This document shows, piece after piece, positions 9,071-19,106 of a DNA stretch of 64,000 nt (position 1 is the stretch's first letter; each line of letters starts with the position of its first letter). The DNA lies in the NCBI RefSeq assembly GCF_019024325.1, contig NZ_JAFNJS010000003.1, positions 1 to 64,000 on the forward strand, written 5' to 3'. A program made the position numbers and the translations under genes. The notes below the pieces were generated by a model, which did no database searches, was not told the DNA's origin, and saw only the letters and a program-made list of their open reading frames with translations. Source of the stretch: Falsiroseomonas tokyonensis (GTDB lineage: Bacteria > Pseudomonadota > Alphaproteobacteria > Acetobacterales > Acetobacteraceae).

Positions 9071-9100
9071 TTGGACACCCGAGTCGCTGGGATGTAGAGT
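9071..9100 (+). promoter_or_regulatory. candidate sigma-70 type promoter of the SYLF gene
   Basis: TTGGAC and TAGAGT are separated by 18 bp and end 32 bp upstream of the SYLF start codon. The downstream stretch is less GC-rich than its surroundings. This is read from consensus similarity only. Confidence 0.35.
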
Positions 9101-9132
9101 GTTCTGCGACATAGGGTTGCGGGGGGCTTTTC

Positions 9133-9804
9133 ATGTTCCGTGGGATGATGCTCGCCATCGGGCTGCTATTCGCCTTGCCGGCCGCGGCGCAGCAGGAAGA
9201 ACAGGCGCTTGTCGACCGGGCGACGCTGGCGGTTCAGGAACTGATGAGCAGCGGCGAACAGGCCGGCGATGCGGTCGGCTTCCTGCAGCGGGCCCGCGCG
9301 GTGATGGTTTGCCCCCGGGTATTCCGCGCCGGCTTCATCCTGGGCGGGGAGGGAGGGTCCTGCGTCCTGGTCGGCCGCGACGGGGCCGGGTCCTGGTCCT
9401 CCCCCGCCTTCTATGGGCTCGGATCCGGCAGCTTCGGGCTGCAGATCGGGGTGCAGGATGCGATGGTGGCCATGATGATCATGACCGACCGCGGCCTGCA
9501 GGCGGTGATGGACAGCCAGTTCAAGGTCGGGGCCGACGCGTCCATCGCACTGGCGACGATTGGCGGCGGCATCCAGGGCAGCACCACCGCCGCGGTCGGC
9601 GCCGATATCGTGGCGATTGCCAAGTCGCGGGGCCTTTTCGCGGGCGTCTCCCTTTCCGGCTCCATGCTGTCCTATCGGCCGGCATCGGCGCGCAGCTATT
9701 ACGGCCAGGCCTATTCGGCCCGGCAGATCGTGGTGGCGATGGAGGCGCATAACCCCGGCTCCGACCCGCTGCGTGCCATGCTGCTGCGCTATGGGGCGCG
9801 CTGA
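9133..9804 (+). CDS. secreted SYLF (Ysc84-type) lipid-binding domain protein
   Basis: This 223-residue protein has a cleavable signal peptide: MFRGMMLAIGLLFALP, then AAAQQ as the likely cleavage site. Residues 45-220 form a SYLF domain with RAVMVCPRVFRAGFILGGEG, SSPAFYGLGSGSFGLQIG and a GLFAGVSLSGSML segment. Family members bind lipids or membranes, but their bacterial role is poorly known. It should be periplasmic or outer-membrane-associated. A promoter-like sequence sits just upstream and a 150-bp spacer follows, so it is probably monocistronic. Confidence 0.88.
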   Translation: MFRGMMLAIGLLFALPAAAQQEEQALVDRATLAVQELMSSGEQAGDAVGFLQRARAVMVCPRVFRAGFILGGEGGSCVLVGRDGAGSWSSPAFYGLGSGSFGLQIGVQDAMVAMMIMTDRGLQAVMDSQFKVGADASIALATIGGGIQGSTTAAVGADIVAIAKSRGLFAGVSLSGSMLSYRPASARSYYGQAYSARQIVVAMEAHNPGSDPLRAMLLRYGAR

Positions 9805-9963
9805 GCACACGAAGACCCAGGCGGTCGGCTTGATCAGGAGGGTGTGCCTCGACTCGGCAACGCGCTCTCGCAAAATGCAACGCGAAATGGTGGAACGCGC
9901 GATGCACTGATCTGCCGCGGTGGCCAACATCCCGGCCGCTGGATGCAGATCGCGAGGCTTTAA

Positions 9964-10908
9964 TTGTACGCAGCGCCCCAGCTCAGCGTGGTGATCCCGG
10001 CGCAGAACGCCCTGCGCTGGCTTCCCGGTGCGATTGCCTCCCTGGGCCATTCACCCCAGCTCGAGATCCTGGTGGTCGATGACCGTTCGGAGGATGGAAC
10101 GGCCGACTACCTGCGCGGCATCGCCACCAGCGACCGCCGGCTCCGTCCCCTGACGGCCCGTGGCACCGGCCCGGCCTCGGCGCGCAACCTGGGTCTGGCG
10201 GCGGCGCAGGCGCCGTTGGTGGCCTTCCTCGATGCCGATGACCGTTGGCGGCACGGCAAACTGGCGGCGCAGCTGGAACTGCACCGGCTGTACCCCGAGA
10301 TCGGCTTCTCCTTCACCGACCACCGCTGCTTCGCCGAGGATGGCACGGAACTGCCGGGCGGCTTCGCCCGCTGCCCAAGCTTCGCCGCACGTCACAGCAT
10401 GCGGCGCGAGGCCTTCCTGCTGGACCGGGATGGGCAGGCCGCGATCTATGCCGAACCGCTGGTGGCCACCTCCACCGTCATGGCACGCACCGGCCTGCTG
10501 CGCGCCGTGGGCGGCTTCAACGAGCAGCTGCAGCGGTCCGAGGACTGGGACCTTTGGCTGCATCTCGCCGCCTGCGCGCCGGTAGGTTGCCTGCCGCGCC
10601 CCCTCGCCGATCGGCTGGTGCGCGCCATCAATCCCGCGGGGGCGGAGGGGCTGGCGCGGCGCATGTCCCGTCGTCGCGTGGCCGATGCCTATGCCGAGCC
10701 GGTCAGTCGCCTGGACGAGGCTGCGCTGGCACTGTGGAAGACCAGCCAGCTGGCGTTGGAAGCCGATGGCGCGGCCTTGGCCGGGCGACGTGTGCAGGCG
10801 GCGTTGCTGCGGCTTAGCGCCTTCGCACAGCAGCCGAGTCGCAACATCGCGCGCGAGGCCGCCTGCGACCTTCTCGGCATTCGCGCGGCGGCCCAGCGGG
10901 TGCCCTGA
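9964..10908 (+). CDS. family 2 glycosyltransferase
   Basis: This 314-residue GT-A enzyme has LSVVIPAQNALRWL at the start, the nucleotide-binding VVDDRSEDGT, the ARNLGLAAA helix and the metal-binding AFLDADDRW (DxD). A later SEDWDLWLHLA gives the acceptor/catalytic ED motif. No membrane segment is seen, so it should act at the cytoplasmic face on a lipid- or protein-linked acceptor. I chose the TTG directly after an in-frame stop. GAGG lies about 6 bp upstream, and the only later candidates (GTG at 9988 and 9991) would cut into the first beta strand. It joins the surface-polysaccharide genes at the left end. Confidence 0.85.
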   Translation: MYAAPQLSVVIPAQNALRWLPGAIASLGHSPQLEILVVDDRSEDGTADYLRGIATSDRRLRPLTARGTGPASARNLGLAAAQAPLVAFLDADDRWRHGKLAAQLELHRLYPEIGFSFTDHRCFAEDGTELPGGFARCPSFAARHSMRREAFLLDRDGQAAIYAEPLVATSTVMARTGLLRAVGGFNEQLQRSEDWDLWLHLAACAPVGCLPRPLADRLVRAINPAGAEGLARRMSRRRVADAYAEPVSRLDEAALALWKTSQLALEADGAALAGRRVQAALLRLSAFAQQPSRNIAREAACDLLGIRAAAQRVP

Positions 10909-10986
10909 GCGGGGCGGGAGCCGACGCTGCGCCTTCGGCAGGCCAGATGCGTTGACCCCATGCCCCTGCAATGCGAGAGGTGGTTC

Positions 10987-11334
10987 GTGAGCGCAATAGA
11001 CCCCGAGATCGCCGGACAGCTTGCGTCGGACCTGCCGCGCGAGGACTTCGTGCGCATCGTCCGGACCTTCGAGGATGATCTCGGGCGGCTTGCGCGGCTT
11101 CTGGAATCCGCGGTCGCGGCTGGTGACGAGGATGGCTACAGGCGCGCCGCGCATAGCCTTGCCGGCGCTGCCGCCGCCGTTGGCGCGCGGCGGCTGGAGC
11201 AGGTGGCGCGGATCGCGATGGACCACCGCAACACCACCGATCCCCGGCTGCTCGCGCCGCAAGTGCGGCTGGAGGCGGAAGCCGCGCTCGCCGAGCTGGC
11301 GGCGCTGGCCGAGCATCCGCCCGGATCCCGATAG
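10987..11334 (+). CDS. Hpt domain histidine phosphotransfer protein
   Basis: This single-domain helical protein of about 115 residues relays phosphate between histidine kinases and response regulators. The phospho-accepting histidine (about residue 56) lies in YRRAAHSLAGAAAAVGA, the standard Hpt AHxLKG motif. The GTG start is preceded by GAGAGG at good spacing. An in-frame ATG 27 bp upstream has no ribosome-binding site and would add an unlikely tail. Six bases separate it from the sigma-54 response regulator downstream. The order therefore matches LuxU-LuxO, and I infer that this protein phosphorylates that regulator. The cognate kinase is not in the window. Confidence 0.85.
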   Translation: MSAIDPEIAGQLASDLPREDFVRIVRTFEDDLGRLARLLESAVAAGDEDGYRRAAHSLAGAAAAVGARRLEQVARIAMDHRNTTDPRLLAPQVRLEAEAALAELAALAEHPPGSR

Positions 11335-11340
11335 GGCCCC

Positions 11341-12846
<1,506 letters not shown>

Positions 12847-12922
12847 ACTTCAAGGCAGGCCGGAGGTTGCTGCCGTGCGGCACCACCGCCAGATGGCAGC
12901 TGGTGTTTCGGAGGGGTGGTTG

Positions 12923-13306
12923 ATGGATCTGATGCGAACCCTGGCGGATCACAGCATCCGGCGCGCCCTCAGCTTCGCCGGGCTGGGCGTGGTGACGCTG
13001 ATGCTGGCCCTGTCCTTTGACCTGGCCCTGGCATTCCGGACGGGCGGGAACCTCCTGGGGCTGATCTGCCTGGGCCTGCTGTGGCTGGCCTGGCGGACAC
13101 CCAGCCGAAATCTTCGGCGCAGCGAGCTTTGGAGCCTGTTGCTGGTGCATGCGACGGCCTTGGCCCGGAGCCTTCCGGCGGAGCAGGCGCAGCGGATGAT
13201 GGCCGAGACGCTGCGGCAGCGGCTGGTCTGGCATGCGGAGCCGATCGGGGCCCTGGCCCTTTTCCTCTGGGTTCTGGCTATGATCCTGACCCTGGCTGGG
13301 CGCTGA
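12923..13306 (+). CDS. small inner-membrane protein of unknown function
   Basis: This 127-residue protein has two hydrophobic segments near the N-terminus (around residues 15-37 and 42-58) and one at the C-terminus (around residues 106-126). A charged region between them contains SLPAEQAQRMMAETLRQRL. I recognise no family. The ATG is supported by GGAGGGG 6-7 bp upstream, whereas an in-frame ATG 30 bp earlier has no such site. It lies 76 bp behind the sigma-54 regulator on the same strand and may be cotranscribed with it. Confidence 0.6.
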   Translation: MDLMRTLADHSIRRALSFAGLGVVTLMLALSFDLALAFRTGGNLLGLICLGLLWLAWRTPSRNLRRSELWSLLLVHATALARSLPAEQAQRMMAETLRQRLVWHAEPIGALALFLWVLAMILTLAGR

Positions 13307-13346
13307 GCAGCCTCCGGACGTCTGCGGGCTGACGCGCGGCGCGCTG

Positions 13347-13388
13347 CTACAGCACGATCTGTCCGAACGGACAGATCTCGTGCTGTAG
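13347..13388. repeat. palindromic intergenic repeat 1
   Basis: Arms CTACAGCACGA...TCTGTCCG and CGGACAGATCTCGTGCTGTAG are near-perfect reverse complements with a 2-base insertion and a two-base AA loop. The element lies between convergent genes and could act as a terminator for both. It is followed after 12 bp by a second palindrome with related ends (CTA...GCAC / GTGC...TAG). Confidence 0.7.
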
Positions 13389-13400
13389 AAGCTATTGTTT

Positions 13401-13453
13401 CTAAAGCACGAAATCGGTTCACGCTGCTTCAGTGTGAGCCGATAGTGCTTTAG
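13401..13453. repeat. palindromic intergenic repeat 2
   Basis: Left arm CTAAAGCACGAAATCGGTTC and right arm GAGCCGATAGTGCTTTAG pair imperfectly around a short centre. The right arm contains the stop codon of the downstream acetyltransferase. The ends (CTAAAGCAC / GTGCTTTAG) resemble those of repeat 1, which suggests one family of dispersed palindromes. Confidence 0.65.
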
Positions 13454-13968
13454 ACGGGCAGGGTGCGGTCGCCCTCGCCAAGTGCGCGCTGCATGAAGAC
13501 CACATCGACCCAGCGGCCGAATTTCAGCCCGGCCGCCTTGAGCACGCCGGCCTGGCGGAAGCCGAGGGAGACGTGCAAGCCGATGGAGCCGACATTCTCC
13601 GAATCACCGATGACGGCTAGCATCTGCCGGAAGCCGCAATCGGTGGCGCGGCGCAGCAACACTTCCACCAGCGCCTTGCCCACGCCCTGGCCCCTGACGT
13701 CGTCGCGCACATAGATCGAATTCTCGGCCGAGAACCGATAGGCAGATCGCTCGCGGAACTGATTGAAGTAGGCGTAGCCGATGACGACGCCGTCCAGCTC
13801 CGCCACCAGCCAGGCCCAGCCGGCTTCCTGCACCTTCGCGATGCGCGCCGCCATCTCGGCCTGCGGCGGCGGGACCTCCTCGAAGGTGCCGGTGCCGACC
13901 TGGACGTGGTGGGCGTAGATGGCGGTGATGGCCGGCAGGTCGTTCGCGGTCGCGTCACGGATCAGCAT
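13450..13968 (-). CDS. GNAT N-acetyltransferase, phosphinothricin acetyltransferase-like
   Basis: This 172-residue acetyl-CoA-dependent acetyltransferase starts with IRDATANDLPAITAIYAHHV and has the FEEVPPP segment typical of the PAT/YncA (methionine sulfoximine/phosphinothricin) branch. The acetyl-CoA pyrophosphate loop is VRGQGVGKAL, and the later IGDSENVGSIGLHVSLGF is the branch-specific N-S-LH signature. The real substrate may be an amino-acid analogue such as methionine sulfone or sulfoximine. Its stop codon lies inside a palindromic repeat. Confidence 0.85.
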   Translation of the reverse strand: MLIRDATANDLPAITAIYAHHVQVGTGTFEEVPPPQAEMAARIAKVQEAGWAWLVAELDGVVIGYAYFNQFRERSAYRFSAENSIYVRDDVRGQGVGKALVEVLLRRATDCGFRQMLAVIGDSENVGSIGLHVSLGFRQAGVLKAAGLKFGRWVDVVFMQRALGEGDRTLPV

Positions 13969-14049
13969 CGGCAGGCTTCCCAGGATCGGCGGAGCCCCAG
14001 CGATTAGGCTGCCTCACTGGCAGGGGCAAGCGCCCTGCCGCCATGCGCC

Positions 14050-15279
14050 TCAGACCGGCAGTCGCAATTCGGCGGCCACCCGCTCGGCCACGGCCAGCAG
14101 GGCACGGTCGCGGCCCGGTGCGGCGGCCAGCGAAAGGCCGACCGGCACGCCATCCACCTTGGCGGCCGGCAGCGTCACCTCGCAGAGACCGGCGAGGCCG
14201 GCGATGGCGGTGACGCCCATGGTCCGCTCCCGCACCGCCTGCTGGGCCTCGGCATCGATGTCGAGGCGGGGCGCGGCGACGGGCGAGGTCGGGTAGATCA
14301 GCACGCCGCCGCCGGCGAGCAGCGCCCGCATCCGCTGGCGGAAAACCTCGCGGAAGGCGCGTGCGGCGGCTGCGACGGCGGGCGCGGTGGCCTTGGCGGC
14401 CGCAAAGCGTTCCGCGACGCCCGGGCCGAAGGCAGGTTTGATGGCCTCCACCCAGGAACCCAGGCTCGCCCAGGCCTCCTCCGCCTGCGCGGCCCGGAAA
14501 TTCTCGTAGAGCTGGGTCAGGCCCTCGGGCGCGAGATGCACGGATAGGCAGGGGCCGAGCACGTGCTCGACCTTCGAAAGGGCGCCGACGAGCGCAGTTG
14601 CGGTCTGCGGCACCGCGTTCACCCAGGCTTCCTGTACCTTGATCAGCGGCCCGAGCGCATTGTCGCCCCCGCTGGCACCCCCGCCCGGCAACAGCACATC
14701 GCCGACCCGCCGCAGCACGGAGGCGCGGGCGGCGAACCAGCCCGCGGTGTCGAAGCTGGGGCCCAGCGGGCAGGCAGCGGTGAGGTTGACCGCGCCCCAG
14801 GAGGGGCGGATGCCGAAGATGCCGCAATAGCTGGCCGGGATACGCACCGAACCGCCGGTATCGCTGCCCAGCGCAAAGTCGACGAGGCCAGCCGAGACCG
14901 CGGCCGCGGAGCCGCAGGAGGATCCGCCAGGGAAGCGGTCCGGCGCGGCGGGATTGATCGGCGTGCCGTACCAGACGTTCTCGCCGGTCAGTCCATAGGC
15001 GAGCTCCACCGTCTTCGTCTTGCCGCGCAACTGCGCGCCGGCCTGGGTCAGCGCCAGGATGATCGGCGCGGTCGCGGCGGCGGGCGCATGGGTGCGCGCC
15101 CAGTCCGGATTGCCATAGCCGGTGACGACACCCGCCACGTCGAACAGGTCCTTGACCGCGAAATCCAGGCCCAGGAGAGGCCCGGAGGCGGCACCCGCCA
15201 ATTCCACCCGCGGCCCCGGCACGAAAGCACCGACCCGATCTTCGAATGCACGCGGCACCACCGGACCTCCGTTACTCAT
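14050..15279 (-). CDS. amidase (amidase signature family)
   Basis: This enzyme of about 409 residues hydrolyses carboxylic amides with a Ser-cisSer-Lys triad. The lysine is in FAVKDLFDVAG (about Lys43). The cis-serine region is FPGGSSCGSAAAVSAG (Ser120/121), and the nucleophile is in LGSDTGGSVRIPAS (about Ser144). The family includes GatA, indoleacetamide hydrolase, AtzF and 6-aminohexanoate-dimer hydrolase. At about 410 residues and without neighbouring gatB/gatC it is not a glutamyl-tRNA amidotransferase subunit. The frame is open 14 codons upstream, but the internal ATG (MSNGG) gives the more usual start. Confidence 0.85.
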   Translation of the reverse strand: MSNGGPVVPRAFEDRVGAFVPGPRVELAGAASGPLLGLDFAVKDLFDVAGVVTGYGNPDWARTHAPAAATAPIILALTQAGAQLRGKTKTVELAYGLTGENVWYGTPINPAAPDRFPGGSSCGSAAAVSAGLVDFALGSDTGGSVRIPASYCGIFGIRPSWGAVNLTAACPLGPSFDTAGWFAARASVLRRVGDVLLPGGGASGGDNALGPLIKVQEAWVNAVPQTATALVGALSKVEHVLGPCLSVHLAPEGLTQLYENFRAAQAEEAWASLGSWVEAIKPAFGPGVAERFAAAKATAPAVAAAARAFREVFRQRMRALLAGGGVLIYPTSPVAAPRLDIDAEAQQAVRERTMGVTAIAGLAGLCEVTLPAAKVDGVPVGLSLAAAPGRDRALLAVAERVAAELRLPV

Positions 15280-15366
15280 CCGCACCAACCTGAGACTGTG
15301 CGACAGGACCGGCCCGAACACAACGCCATCGCCAACCTGCCTGGTCGCCCGGGTTTAGGGACTGTC

Positions 15367-16083
15367 TCACACCTGTGGCGCCGGCGCCGAACCGCTGAGC
15401 GAATGGCGCGGGCGTTGGGCATGGTCCCAGTTCGAATCATCGAGCCAGGCGGCGATCCGGTCCCGGCAGCCAGGCCATTCCTCGGCGAGGATCGAAAAGA
15501 AGGCGGTATCCCGGCGCCGGCCTTTGACCACCTGGTGTGCCCGCAACTCGCCTTCGAAGACGAAGCCCAGGCGAACCGCGGCGCGGCGCGAGGGGGCGTT
15601 CAGCGCGTTGCACTTCCAGACCAGGCGACGGTAGCCGAGGTCGTCCATGGCATGGCGCATCAGCAGGAACATCGCCTCCGTCGCCGCGCGGGTGCGCTGG
15701 AGCCGTGGCGAGAACCAGATGTGCCCGATTTCGATCGCCGCATTGGCCGGCTGGATATCCATCAGCGTCAGCCAGCCGAGGACCGTCCCGCTGGAATGCG
15801 GGCGGATGGCCCAGGCCATCGGGTCATGCTGGGCGGCGAAGGTGGCCACGTGACGCCGCATCGCCTCGCCATCCGCGAAGGGGCCGTAGCCGAGATAGGC
15901 CCAGCCATGGCCCGCCGCATCGGCCTGTGCCGCAGCCCAAAGCTCCGCCGCGTGCCGCACCGCGAGTGGCTCAAGCGTGACGGAGGCGCCACGATGAGGA
16001 ACGCGGGCGGGCAGGGCGCGCGGCGTGGAATCCACGACCTCCCCGAGCGGGGGGGGGGATGGCGGAGCGAGGTCGGTCATCAT
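15367..16083 (-). CDS. GNAT N-acetyltransferase, RimJ/RimL type
   Basis: This protein of about 238 residues has an Acetyltransf_3-type domain. The segments SVTLEPLAVRHAAELWAA, VLGWLTLMDIQPANAAIEIG, FSPRLQRTRAATEAMFLLM, YRRLVWKCNALNAPSRRAA and RLGFVFEGELRAH follow the order seen in RimJ/RimL and in YdaF-like enzymes. The acetyl-CoA loop is QRTRAAT rather than QxxGxG/A, a common variant in this branch. The first 30 residues are proline-rich and not conserved in the family, so the Met-Met start is tentative. It is divergent from the ferredoxin-NADP reductase gene. Confidence 0.8.
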   Translation of the reverse strand: MMTDLAPPSPPPLGEVVDSTPRALPARVPHRGASVTLEPLAVRHAAELWAAAQADAAGHGWAYLGYGPFADGEAMRRHVATFAAQHDPMAWAIRPHSSGTVLGWLTLMDIQPANAAIEIGHIWFSPRLQRTRAATEAMFLLMRHAMDDLGYRRLVWKCNALNAPSRRAAVRLGFVFEGELRAHQVVKGRRRDTAFFSILAEEWPGCRDRIAAWLDDSNWDHAQRPRHSLSGSAPAPQV

Positions 16084-16202
16084 CGGCGCCCGGATCCTGG
16101 TGAAGCGCCAGCATGCCCCAGCCCGGCCCGAAGGGCGAGATGGGCAGGGTCGGGCAGGGCCGCGACTCGGCCGGCTGCAACCGCATTGCAGCAGGGCGGG
16201 GG

Positions 16203-17033
16203 ATGTCGCATACGGGCGGCATGTCATCCCCCAGCGCCTCCGCGGCGGTCGAAGCCGCCCCGCCCGGGTTCTTCCTGGAGCGGGTGCTGACGGTCCATCA
16301 CTGGACCGATCGGCTGTTCTCCTTCACCTGCACGCGCAGCCCCCAGTTCCGCTTCGTTGCCGGGCAATTCGCGATGATCGGGCTGATGGTGGAGGGCAAC
16401 CCGCTGGTCCGGGCCTATTCGCTGGTCAGCGCGCCCTGGGAGGAACACCTCGAATTCCTCTCGATCAAGGTGCAGGACGGCCCCCTGACATCCCGCCTGC
16501 AGCATATCGTGCCCGGCGACGGGGTGCTGATCGGCCGCAAGGCGACCGGCACGCTGGTGACGGAGAACCTGCTGCCAGGCGGCACGCTGTGGTTCTTTGC
16601 CACTGGCACCGGACTGGCGCCCTTCCTGAGCCTGATCCGCGAGCCCGAGACCTATGATCGATTCGACCGGGTGGTGGTGGTGCACACGGTACGCCAGGTG
16701 GCGGAACTGGCCTATCGGGAGACGATCTCGAAGGACCTGCCCGAGCACGAACTGCTGGGCGACCTGGTCCGGGGCAAGCTGCTCTACTACCCCAGCGTGA
16801 CCCGGGAGGATTTTCCGAACCAGGGTCGCGTGACGACGCTGGTCGAAAGCGGGCGGCTCTTCGCCGATCTTGGCCTGTCGACCCTCTCGCCGGACCGCGA
16901 CCGCGCCATGCTCTGCGGAAGCGAGGCGATGAACGCCGATATGCGCGTCATCCTGGAGGCCCGAGGCTTCACCGAAGGTGCCAATAATCGCCCCGCGACC
17001 TATGTCGTGGAGAAGGCCTTCGTCACGAAATAG
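16203..17033 (+). CDS. fpr: ferredoxin--NADP(+) reductase
   Basis: This FAD enzyme transfers electrons between NADPH and ferredoxin or flavodoxin and contributes to redox and oxidative-stress balance. Motifs match the Rhodobacter capsulatus/E. coli Fpr group throughout. VHHWTDRLFSFTCTR is at the start, followed by NPLVRAYSLVSAPWEE (FAD binding), KVQDGPLTSRLQHI, GTLVTENLLPG, FATGTGLAPFLS (NADP binding) and the C-terminal VVEKAFVTK. The family-specific C-terminus is complete. Two adjacent ATGs (16203 and 16221) are plausible starts and neither has a strong ribosome-binding site. Confidence 0.93.
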   Translation: MSHTGGMSSPSASAAVEAAPPGFFLERVLTVHHWTDRLFSFTCTRSPQFRFVAGQFAMIGLMVEGNPLVRAYSLVSAPWEEHLEFLSIKVQDGPLTSRLQHIVPGDGVLIGRKATGTLVTENLLPGGTLWFFATGTGLAPFLSLIREPETYDRFDRVVVVHTVRQVAELAYRETISKDLPEHELLGDLVRGKLLYYPSVTREDFPNQGRVTTLVESGRLFADLGLSTLSPDRDRAMLCGSEAMNADMRVILEARGFTEGANNRPATYVVEKAFVTK

Positions 17034-17157
17034 TTGGCCGTCTTTTCCCGAGCCAAACCGGGCATTGCGTATCCTCGCGGCGAGCCCGTATGAAGCAGAG
17101 GGAAAAAATTGCCGAATGATCCGCAAATCGGACAGTCGGCCCGTCCGGGAGGTAGGG

Positions 17158-18300
17158 ATGAACGAGAACGACACGCGCAATGCCGGTCGCCGCGGCCTAC
17201 TCAAGGCCACTGCCGTCGGCGCCGTTGGTACAGCTGTTCTGGCGACGCCGAACGTGAGCCACGCGCAGACGACGGTGCTGCGCTTCCAGTCGACCTGGCC
17301 GCAGCGTGACATCTTCCATGAGTTCGCCCAGGATTTCGTGACCCGCGCCAATAGCATGGCCGGCGGGCGCCTGCGCCTGGAGCTGCTGGCGGCGGGTGCC
17401 GTCGTCGGTGCCTTCCAGCTGATGGATGCCGTGCATGCCGGCACCCTGGATGGCGGCCATGGCGTCTCGGCCTATTGGTTCGGCAAGAACAAGGCGTTCA
17501 GCCTGTTCGGCACCTCCCCGCCCTGGTTCGGCGATGCCAACCAGCTGCTCGGCTGGTTCTACCACGGCGGCGGCGAGGCGCTGTACAAGGAACTTGTAAA
17601 CGACATCCTGCGGCTGAACGTCGTGGGCTTCCAGACCGGCCCCATGCCGACCCAGCCGCTCGGCTGGTTCAAGAACCCGATCACCAGCGTCGATCAGATC
17701 CGCGGCCTGCGCTATCGTACCGTGGGCCTGGCGACTGACCTGTTCAACGAGATGGGAGCGGCCGTGGTGGCGCTGCCGGGCGGCGAAATCGTCCCTGCGC
17801 TGGAACGCGGCGTGATCGACGGCGCGGAGTTCAACAACCCCTCCTCCGACCGCGTCCTCGGCTTCGCCGATGTGGCCAAGAACTACATGATCCAGTCCTT
17901 CCACCAGAGGACGGAATCCTTCGAGATCCTGTTCAACAAGGGCAAGTATGACGGCCTGCCGGCGGAGCTGCAGGCGGTGCTGCGCCATGCCTCCGAGGCC
18001 GCCTCGGCCGATATGTCCTGGAAGTTGCAGGACCGCTATTCGAAGGACCTGGTCGCGCTGGCCCAGTCCGGCGTGAATGTGCGCCCGACGCCGCGCCCGG
18101 TGCTCGATGCGCAGTTGCGCGCCTGGGACACGGTGGTGCAGCGGCTTGAGGGGGATAATTCCAACCCGGCGAACGGGCCGTTCTTCAAGAAGGTCTGCGA
18201 CAGCCAGCGCGACTGGTGCCGTCGCGTCGGCGGCTTCTTCCTGCGCTACGAGGCGAGCCCGATCATCTCCTACAACCACTTCTTCGCCCGCCAGGGCTGA
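17158..18300 (+). CDS. TRAP transporter substrate-binding protein (DctP family, TAT-exported)
   Basis: This 380-residue periplasmic binding protein feeds the membrane components encoded downstream. The N-terminus has a twin-arginine signal (RRGLLKATAVGAVGTAVL, cleavage near SHAQ). The mature part has LRFQSTWPQRDIFHEFAQDF, FKNPITSVDQIRGLRYRTVG and the FNNPSSDRVLGFADV region. It resembles the TakP/mannitol-chloroaromatic subgroup, whose known ligands are 2-oxo acids and other carboxylates. The conserved ligand arginine would be in the GLRYR segment. The start is set by GGGAGGTAGGG directly before the ATG. It is the first gene of a P-Q-M set. Confidence 0.9.
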   Translation: MNENDTRNAGRRGLLKATAVGAVGTAVLATPNVSHAQTTVLRFQSTWPQRDIFHEFAQDFVTRANSMAGGRLRLELLAAGAVVGAFQLMDAVHAGTLDGGHGVSAYWFGKNKAFSLFGTSPPWFGDANQLLGWFYHGGGEALYKELVNDILRLNVVGFQTGPMPTQPLGWFKNPITSVDQIRGLRYRTVGLATDLFNEMGAAVVALPGGEIVPALERGVIDGAEFNNPSSDRVLGFADVAKNYMIQSFHQRTESFEILFNKGKYDGLPAELQAVLRHASEAASADMSWKLQDRYSKDLVALAQSGVNVRPTPRPVLDAQLRAWDTVVQRLEGDNSNPANGPFFKKVCDSQRDWCRRVGGFFLRYEASPIISYNHFFARQG

Positions 18301-18396
18301 ACCGCGCCCGCCGACGCCTGAGGCTTTCCCACCACAGGCGTCGCCGGTCCCGCGGCACTTCTGCTTTGCCCGGTCGTCCCGCCAGAAGGCAGTATC

Positions 18397-19074
18397 ATGC
18401 AGCGTGTCCTGATCGGCATCGACCGGCTCTCGACCGTCGTGGGCCAGATATTCGCCTGGACTGTCGTCATCCTCACAGGCGTCATCGTCTATGACGTCGT
18501 GGCGCGCCGCTTCTTTGCCGCGCCGACGACCTGGGCCTTTGATACCTCATACATGCTGTACGGCACGCTGTTCATGATGGCGGGCGCCTATGCGCTGTCG
18601 CGCAACGGGCATGTGCGCGGCGACTTCCTCTACCGCATGTTCAATCCGCGGCTGCAGGCCAAGTTCGACCTTGTCCTCTATCTGGTCTTCTTCTTCCCGG
18701 CGATCTTCGCCTTCATGATCTCGGGCTGGCACTTTGCGGTCCAGTCCTGGGCACAGAATGAGCAATCCAGCATCAGCCCGAACGGGCCCATCATCTGGCC
18801 CTTCAAGTTCCTGATCCCGATCGTCGGCCTGCTGTTGCTGCTGCAGGGCGCTGTCGAATTTGTCCGATGCCTGCAATGCATCCGAACCGGCGCCTGGCCG
18901 CAGCGCCTCTCGGATGTCGAGGAACTTGATCAGCAGATCCTGGCGGCGGCGGAGGCGAAGGGTGCCGAAGCGCTGGCGGCCGAGATGGCGCGCGGTGGCG
19001 AGGCGGCCCTGGTACGCTCCACCAACCAACTGGCCGCTTCGCAAGACCCGTCTCCGCGCCATCCGCATTCCTGA
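18397..19074 (+). CDS. TRAP transporter small permease (DctQ family)
   Basis: This 225-residue inner-membrane protein has four predicted helices (about residues 10-33, 50-68, 90-112 and 132-152). VYDVVARRFFAAPTTWAFDTS is the hallmark DctQ motif after helix 1. It pairs with the large permease to form the sodium-coupled transporter. The C-terminal 65 residues are alanine- and glutamate-rich, cytoplasmic, and longer than in most DctQ proteins. The gene follows the binding protein by 96 bp and precedes the large permease by 32 bp. Confidence 0.9.
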   Translation: MQRVLIGIDRLSTVVGQIFAWTVVILTGVIVYDVVARRFFAAPTTWAFDTSYMLYGTLFMMAGAYALSRNGHVRGDFLYRMFNPRLQAKFDLVLYLVFFFPAIFAFMISGWHFAVQSWAQNEQSSISPNGPIIWPFKFLIPIVGLLLLLQGAVEFVRCLQCIRTGAWPQRLSDVEELDQQILAAAEAKGAEALAAEMARGGEAALVRSTNQLAASQDPSPRHPHS

Positions 19075-19106
19075 GCCCCAGGGCCGACCGACATGAGCAA
19101 CGCCAA

